NCBI GenBank assembly: GCA_009668015.1
Contig: WJYB01000008.1
Span: 157,886 to 221,885 of the forward strand
Direction: 5' to 3'
DNA length: 64,000 nucleotides
Source of the DNA: Enterobacteriaceae bacterium RIT714
Lineage (GTDB): Bacteria; Pseudomonadota; Gammaproteobacteria; Enterobacterales; Enterobacteriaceae
Every line of letters starts with the position of its first letter. Position 1 is the stretch's first letter. The notes below the pieces were generated by a model, which was not told where the DNA came from, ran no database searches, and saw nothing but the letters and a program-made list of their open reading frames with translations. A program made the translations under genes and the position numbers. Of the stretch, positions 61,883 through 64,000 are shown piece by piece.

Positions 61883-62623
61883 TCAGAATTCTTCACGAGT
61901 GGGGCGAATGACTATCTCATTTACATCAACATCTTCAGGCTGTTCTATAGCGTAAGCGACCGCTTTAGCAATAGCCTGAGCCGGGATCGCCTGCTTATAG
62001 AATTCATTCAGAAACGCTTTGCTTTCGGGATCTGAACTGCCGTGCTGCAGGTCGCTTTCAACCGCACCAGGGGATATCAGCGTGGTGCGGATATGGCTGC
62101 CTGCTTCATATCGCAAACCTTCGCTAAGAGCTCTGACGGCAAATTTTGTCGCACTATAAACCGCGCCACCTGGGCTTAGCACCTTGATCCCCGCGACCGA
62201 GGCGACGTTGATGAAATGGCCCGCTTTCTGGCTTTCAAAAACCGGCAGCGCCGCAGCGATACCGTTAAGCACACCTTTGATATTGGTATCAATCATTTGC
62301 TCCCACTCATCTGTTTTCAGTGCGGTTAAGGGAGCAATGGCCATGTAGCCCGCGTTGTTAATAAGCACATCCACACGTTCAAATTTTGAAACGGCGGTGC
62401 TCACGACAACGTTAACTTCGCTGAGTTTTGTGACGTCAGCTTTGATGGCTATCGCTTTTCCACCGGTTTGAGTAATGTGGTCGACAAGAGAATTAATACG
62501 CTCCAGGCGCCGGGCAACAAGGACCAGCGTTGCGCCTTTTTCAGCTAGAAAAAGAGCAATCGCCTCACCAATTCCGCTGCTTGCTCCGGTAACAATAATA
62601 ACGCGTTCGTTTAGATGACTCAT
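61883..62623 (-). CDS. Short-chain dehydrogenase/reductase
   Basis: Classical SDR, 246 residues. The cofactor motif is TGASSGIG, with ARR after beta-2 ([10 protein letters not shown]), suggesting NADPH preference; ADVT, NNAG, the catalytic Ser in NVASVAG, and YSATK follow. The C-terminal segment resembles YdfG-type 3-hydroxy acid dehydrogenases. Substrate unknown. Lying between an acyltransferase-like gene and a ThDP-enzyme gene, it may reduce the ketone made by the latter (inference). Confidence 0.85.
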   Translation of the reverse strand: MSHLNERVIIVTGASSGIGEAIALFLAEKGATLVLVARRLERINSLVDHITQTGGKAIAIKADVTKLSEVNVVVSTAVSKFERVDVLINNAGYMAIAPLTALKTDEWEQMIDTNIKGVLNGIAAALPVFESQKAGHFINVASVAGIKVLSPGGAVYSATKFAVRALSEGLRYEAGSHIRTTLISPGAVESDLQHGSSDPESKAFLNEFYKQAIPAQAIAKAVAYAIEQPEDVDVNEIVIRPTREEF

Positions 62624-62694
62624 AAATACACCTCTGACAGATTAAATAAATCAGGTTATTAACGTCTGAATTAACATGCTGAAATGCTATTTTC

Positions 62695-63951
62695 TTAGGC
62701 AGGTAATTTTTCGTCTAAGACTGAAGTTAAAATTTCTTCGGCGGTATTTAAAAAATCAGGTAAAGGTTTATAGCTGGTGTGAATTAAATGAATAGTATCA
62801 TGTAATGTGGCGACACCGATGGTTTGCTCCCCTTCTGTGCCTATTAATACATTCGGTCCCCAAACCGATTCTAATGTTAATTCGCCGAATTGAGAGGAAA
62901 AAGGTAAAATACCCAGGTTTGATATTAAAATATCCGGGGCACAGCTTTGTTTATCAAAGTTAATGAGTCTGTTTAGTTCAGGATTATTCATAAAATCCTG
63001 GAATTGATTAATCACTGTCGCCATGCCTTGCTGAGTGCGAACAGGCTGAAGATCATCCGTCACCGCGCGAGCCAGATCCCAGAATTTCGTGGTCAGGCGG
63101 GCGTCGTAGCCGTAGGTGGGGAAAAGTTCAGAAAAGCTCAGCCCGTAATCCAGAGCGAAAAACTTGCGTGCATCAATCGGTGTACATATACGGACAGGGG
63201 TATTTGAATTGATTGCGGTTGAGGTACGGGTGAAGGCAAGGGCGAAGGCGGCAGCCAGGGCACCATGTACCGTTGTGTTCTCTTTTTTTGCCCGCAGACG
63301 AATGCCGGAAGAAAGCTCCGGTGAGAGCCTGCGTCTGAAGATGTTGAGTTTTGCCAGACTGCGCTCGGTATAGGGTACAGGCGTCGAAGTCCCGGTTGGA
63401 ATATTAATACTGGCTACAGGCGTGTCAGCCTTAATGCAAATATCCTCGACAGTAGGCTGCAAGGGCAGGGTAACCAGCACCTTACCTGCCAGCGAATCCA
63501 GCACGTCACGAATAAAATGGGTGAGTGAAAGACCATCAGCAATTGAATGGTGGGAAGTCATGATAATGACGCAGCGGGTGTCGCTGTAAAGCAGTGCCGC
63601 CCTGAGCAAAGGAATATCACCGGTACCGAATGGGGCGGAGAATTCTCGTTTAATCTCTTGTTCAATATCGGTTAATTTATCCAGCCTGACAACACGCAGT
63701 GGAATTTTAGCTGAGGAGTCATAGACAAAATGCAGAGGCTGGCTGCTGTCAGTATTAACGCGTGCGTTAATTAAAGGGTGGCGCGATTGTACAGCATGAA
63801 GTGCTGCGGCCCAGGCATCCACAGAAGTCGAGCCTGTGACCTCAGCGGTTATTGTGAAATGTTTTGGGCTAATGGGATCGATTAGCCATGCATAGCTTTC
63901 CAGTGGGCCAAGCGCCCGAAGAAAGGATCCGCTTTGAGTATCTGTATTCAT
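62695..63951 (-). CDS. Condensation-domain / acyltransferase-like protein
   Basis: Stand-alone CoA-dependent-acyltransferase-fold protein of 418 residues, related to NRPS condensation domains and PapA/alcohol acyltransferase proteins. The catalytic HHxxxDG motif is present (TSHHSIADGLSLTHF, about residue 131). The N-terminal part (RALGPLESYAWLID) and a middle GALAAAFALAFTR segment fit the family; a DFG-like structural motif is not obvious. No carrier-protein gene is in view, so it may transfer an acyl group from CoA or from a carrier protein encoded beyond the window. Base composition is more AT-rich than the guanidine operon, consistent with a separate origin. Only 49 bases remain to the window edge. 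Confidence 0.8.
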   Translation of the reverse strand: MNTDTQSGSFLRALGPLESYAWLIDPISPKHFTITAEVTGSTSVDAWAAALHAVQSRHPLINARVNTDSSQPLHFVYDSSAKIPLRVVRLDKLTDIEQEIKREFSAPFGTGDIPLLRAALLYSDTRCVIIMTSHHSIADGLSLTHFIRDVLDSLAGKVLVTLPLQPTVEDICIKADTPVASINIPTGTSTPVPYTERSLAKLNIFRRRLSPELSSGIRLRAKKENTTVHGALAAAFALAFTRTSTAINSNTPVRICTPIDARKFFALDYGLSFSELFPTYGYDARLTTKFWDLARAVTDDLQPVRTQQGMATVINQFQDFMNNPELNRLINFDKQSCAPDILISNLGILPFSSQFGELTLESVWGPNVLIGTEGEQTIGVATLHDTIHLIHTSYKPLPDFLNTAEEILTSVLDEKLPA

Positions 63952-64000
63952 AAGTCCTCACAAGTATATGATCTACTGTAGAAAGTATCTGATATAAATG

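Overview
The window is a chromosomal segment of a gamma-proteobacterium of the family Enterobacteriaceae. Bases 1-49522 follow the E. coli K-12 gene order from mukB to the serine tRNA gene serT almost gene for gene. Protein lengths and motifs match the E. coli orthologues, but residue differences throughout show that it is not E. coli. An Enterobacter, Lelliottia, Citrobacter or related genus would fit; the sequence alone does not let me choose.

Backbone (1-47392). In order: mukB (5' end cut off), the cell-wall enzymes ldtD and mepK, gloC, aspC, the porin ompF with its OmpR-type control region, asnS, pncB, pepN, the sulfonate-sulfur operon ssuEADCB, pyrD with a PurR box and leader hairpin, zapC, ycbX, rlmKL, uup, the lipid-transport operon pqiABC, rmf (55 codons), fabA with FabR/FadR-type operators, lonH (ycbZ), matP, ompA, sulA with a SOS box, sxy, yccS, yccF, helD, mgsA, csgI (yccT), yccU, hspQ, rlmI, yccX, tusE and yccA. 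It is housekeeping DNA with many clear intrinsic terminators.

Accessory part (47661-64000). An orphan OppA-like binding protein lies between yccA and serT. After serT, where K-12 carries the hydrogenase-1 (hya) operon, the sequence departs completely. It begins with a decayed IS3-family transposase fragment, followed by a sigma-54 type promoter and a guanidine-I (ykkC) riboswitch. Then comes a seven-gene plus-strand operon: an ABC importer (binding protein, permease, ATPase), two DUF1989-type subunits (carboxyguanidine deiminase candidates), a 1200-residue biotin-dependent guanidine/urea carboxylase and allophanate hydrolase. Just before the carboxylase gene are two hairpins, each with an ACGA loop: a guanidine-II (mini-ykkC) riboswitch. 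The operon therefore appears to be controlled by nitrogen status at its promoter and sensed twice by guanidine through two unrelated RNA folds. The expected pathway is import of guanidine, carboxylation, deimination to allophanate, and hydrolysis to ammonia and CO2.

The last 4 kb is transcribed leftward and encodes a condensation-domain/acyltransferase-like protein, a short-chain dehydrogenase and a benzoylformate-decarboxylase-like ThDP enzyme. The cluster probably continues past the right edge and may make a small acylated metabolite; its product cannot be read from the sequence. Between it and the guanidine operon is a 289-base gap with strong RNA hairpins and a possible 45-codon gene.
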